A program made the position numbers and the translations under genes. A stretch of DNA of 13,332 bases from DATBLE01 sp050258035 (GTDB taxonomy: Bacteria; Actinomycetota; Thermoleophilia; Gaiellales; Gaiellaceae): positions 1 through 13,332 of the forward strand of contig JBLMYA010000034.1 in assembly GCA_050258035.1 (NCBI GenBank), written 5' to 3'. Shown piece after piece: positions 13,325-13,332 of the stretch (the stretch's first letter is position 1; each line of letters starts with the position of its first letter). The notes under the pieces were generated by a model. The model was not told where the DNA came from, searched no databases, and saw nothing but the letters and a program-made list of their open reading frames with translations.

Positions 13325-13332
13325 TCGCGCGG

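Noticed and set aside
1..13332. CRISPR arrays, insertion sequences, rRNA genes, origins
   Set aside because: No repeat-spacer pattern, transposase or integrase motif, rRNA sequence or DnaA-box cluster was seen on either strand.

Overview
The window is GC-rich (strong G/C bias at third codon positions), uses many GTG starts and packs genes tightly. Several starts have a TANNNT box 6 to 8 nt upstream, as in leaderless transcription. Together with a 360-residue primary sigma factor and an actinobacterial-type CysO/CysM/Mec cysteine operon, this suggests an actinobacterium, perhaps of the Thermoleophilia (Gaiella/Solirubrobacter-like). The lineage is inferred from gene style, not from a marker search.

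Layout. 1-254: C-terminal end of a PD40/TolB-type beta-propeller protein. 443-1588 (-): GAF-LuxR-type regulator, divergent from a cupin (1699-2202) and a SnoaL-like protein (2239-2769). 2770-3245: a scar-like zone with a frameshifted VOC (glyoxalase/dioxygenase-like) pseudogene and a stretch resembling the 3' end of a tRNA. 3296-5526: a two-gene unit of a YtcJ-type metal-dependent amidohydrolase and a creatininase-family amidohydrolase, overlapping by 7 nt. 5523-6284 (-): CpsB/CapC-type PHP phosphatase, divergent across only 17 nt from an HxlR-type regulator (6302-6655). 6652-7989 (-): M20 peptidase. 8073-9155 (-): primary sigma factor with a good -35/-10 promoter and a downstream hairpin. 9287-10249 (-): membrane-anchored TPR protein.

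10346-13295 is the most coherent block. It holds five genes in which every junction overlaps (4, 4, 8 and 7 nt): an E1-like adenylyltransferase with an N-terminal rhodanese domain, a CysO/MoaD-type ubiquitin-fold sulfur carrier, a 76-residue protein of unknown role, a CysM-type cysteine synthase and a Mec-type JAMM peptidase. From knowledge of the Mycobacterium tuberculosis CysO-CysM-Mec route, these should activate and sulfurate the carrier, transfer the sulfur to O-phosphoserine, and release cysteine by peptidase cleavage.

Three features of this block are unusual. The carrier ends in Gly-Gly-Arg instead of a free Gly-Gly, so it seems to need trimming before activation. The small protein looks like the first half of a SAM-methyltransferase Rossmann fold with a degenerate glycine motif. 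The rhodanese domain is at the opposite end of the E1 from MoeZ. Elsewhere, the HxlR regulator has cysteines at positions 14 and 49, the pair reported for disulfide-stress sensing in HypR, and its -10 box lies inside an inverted repeat.
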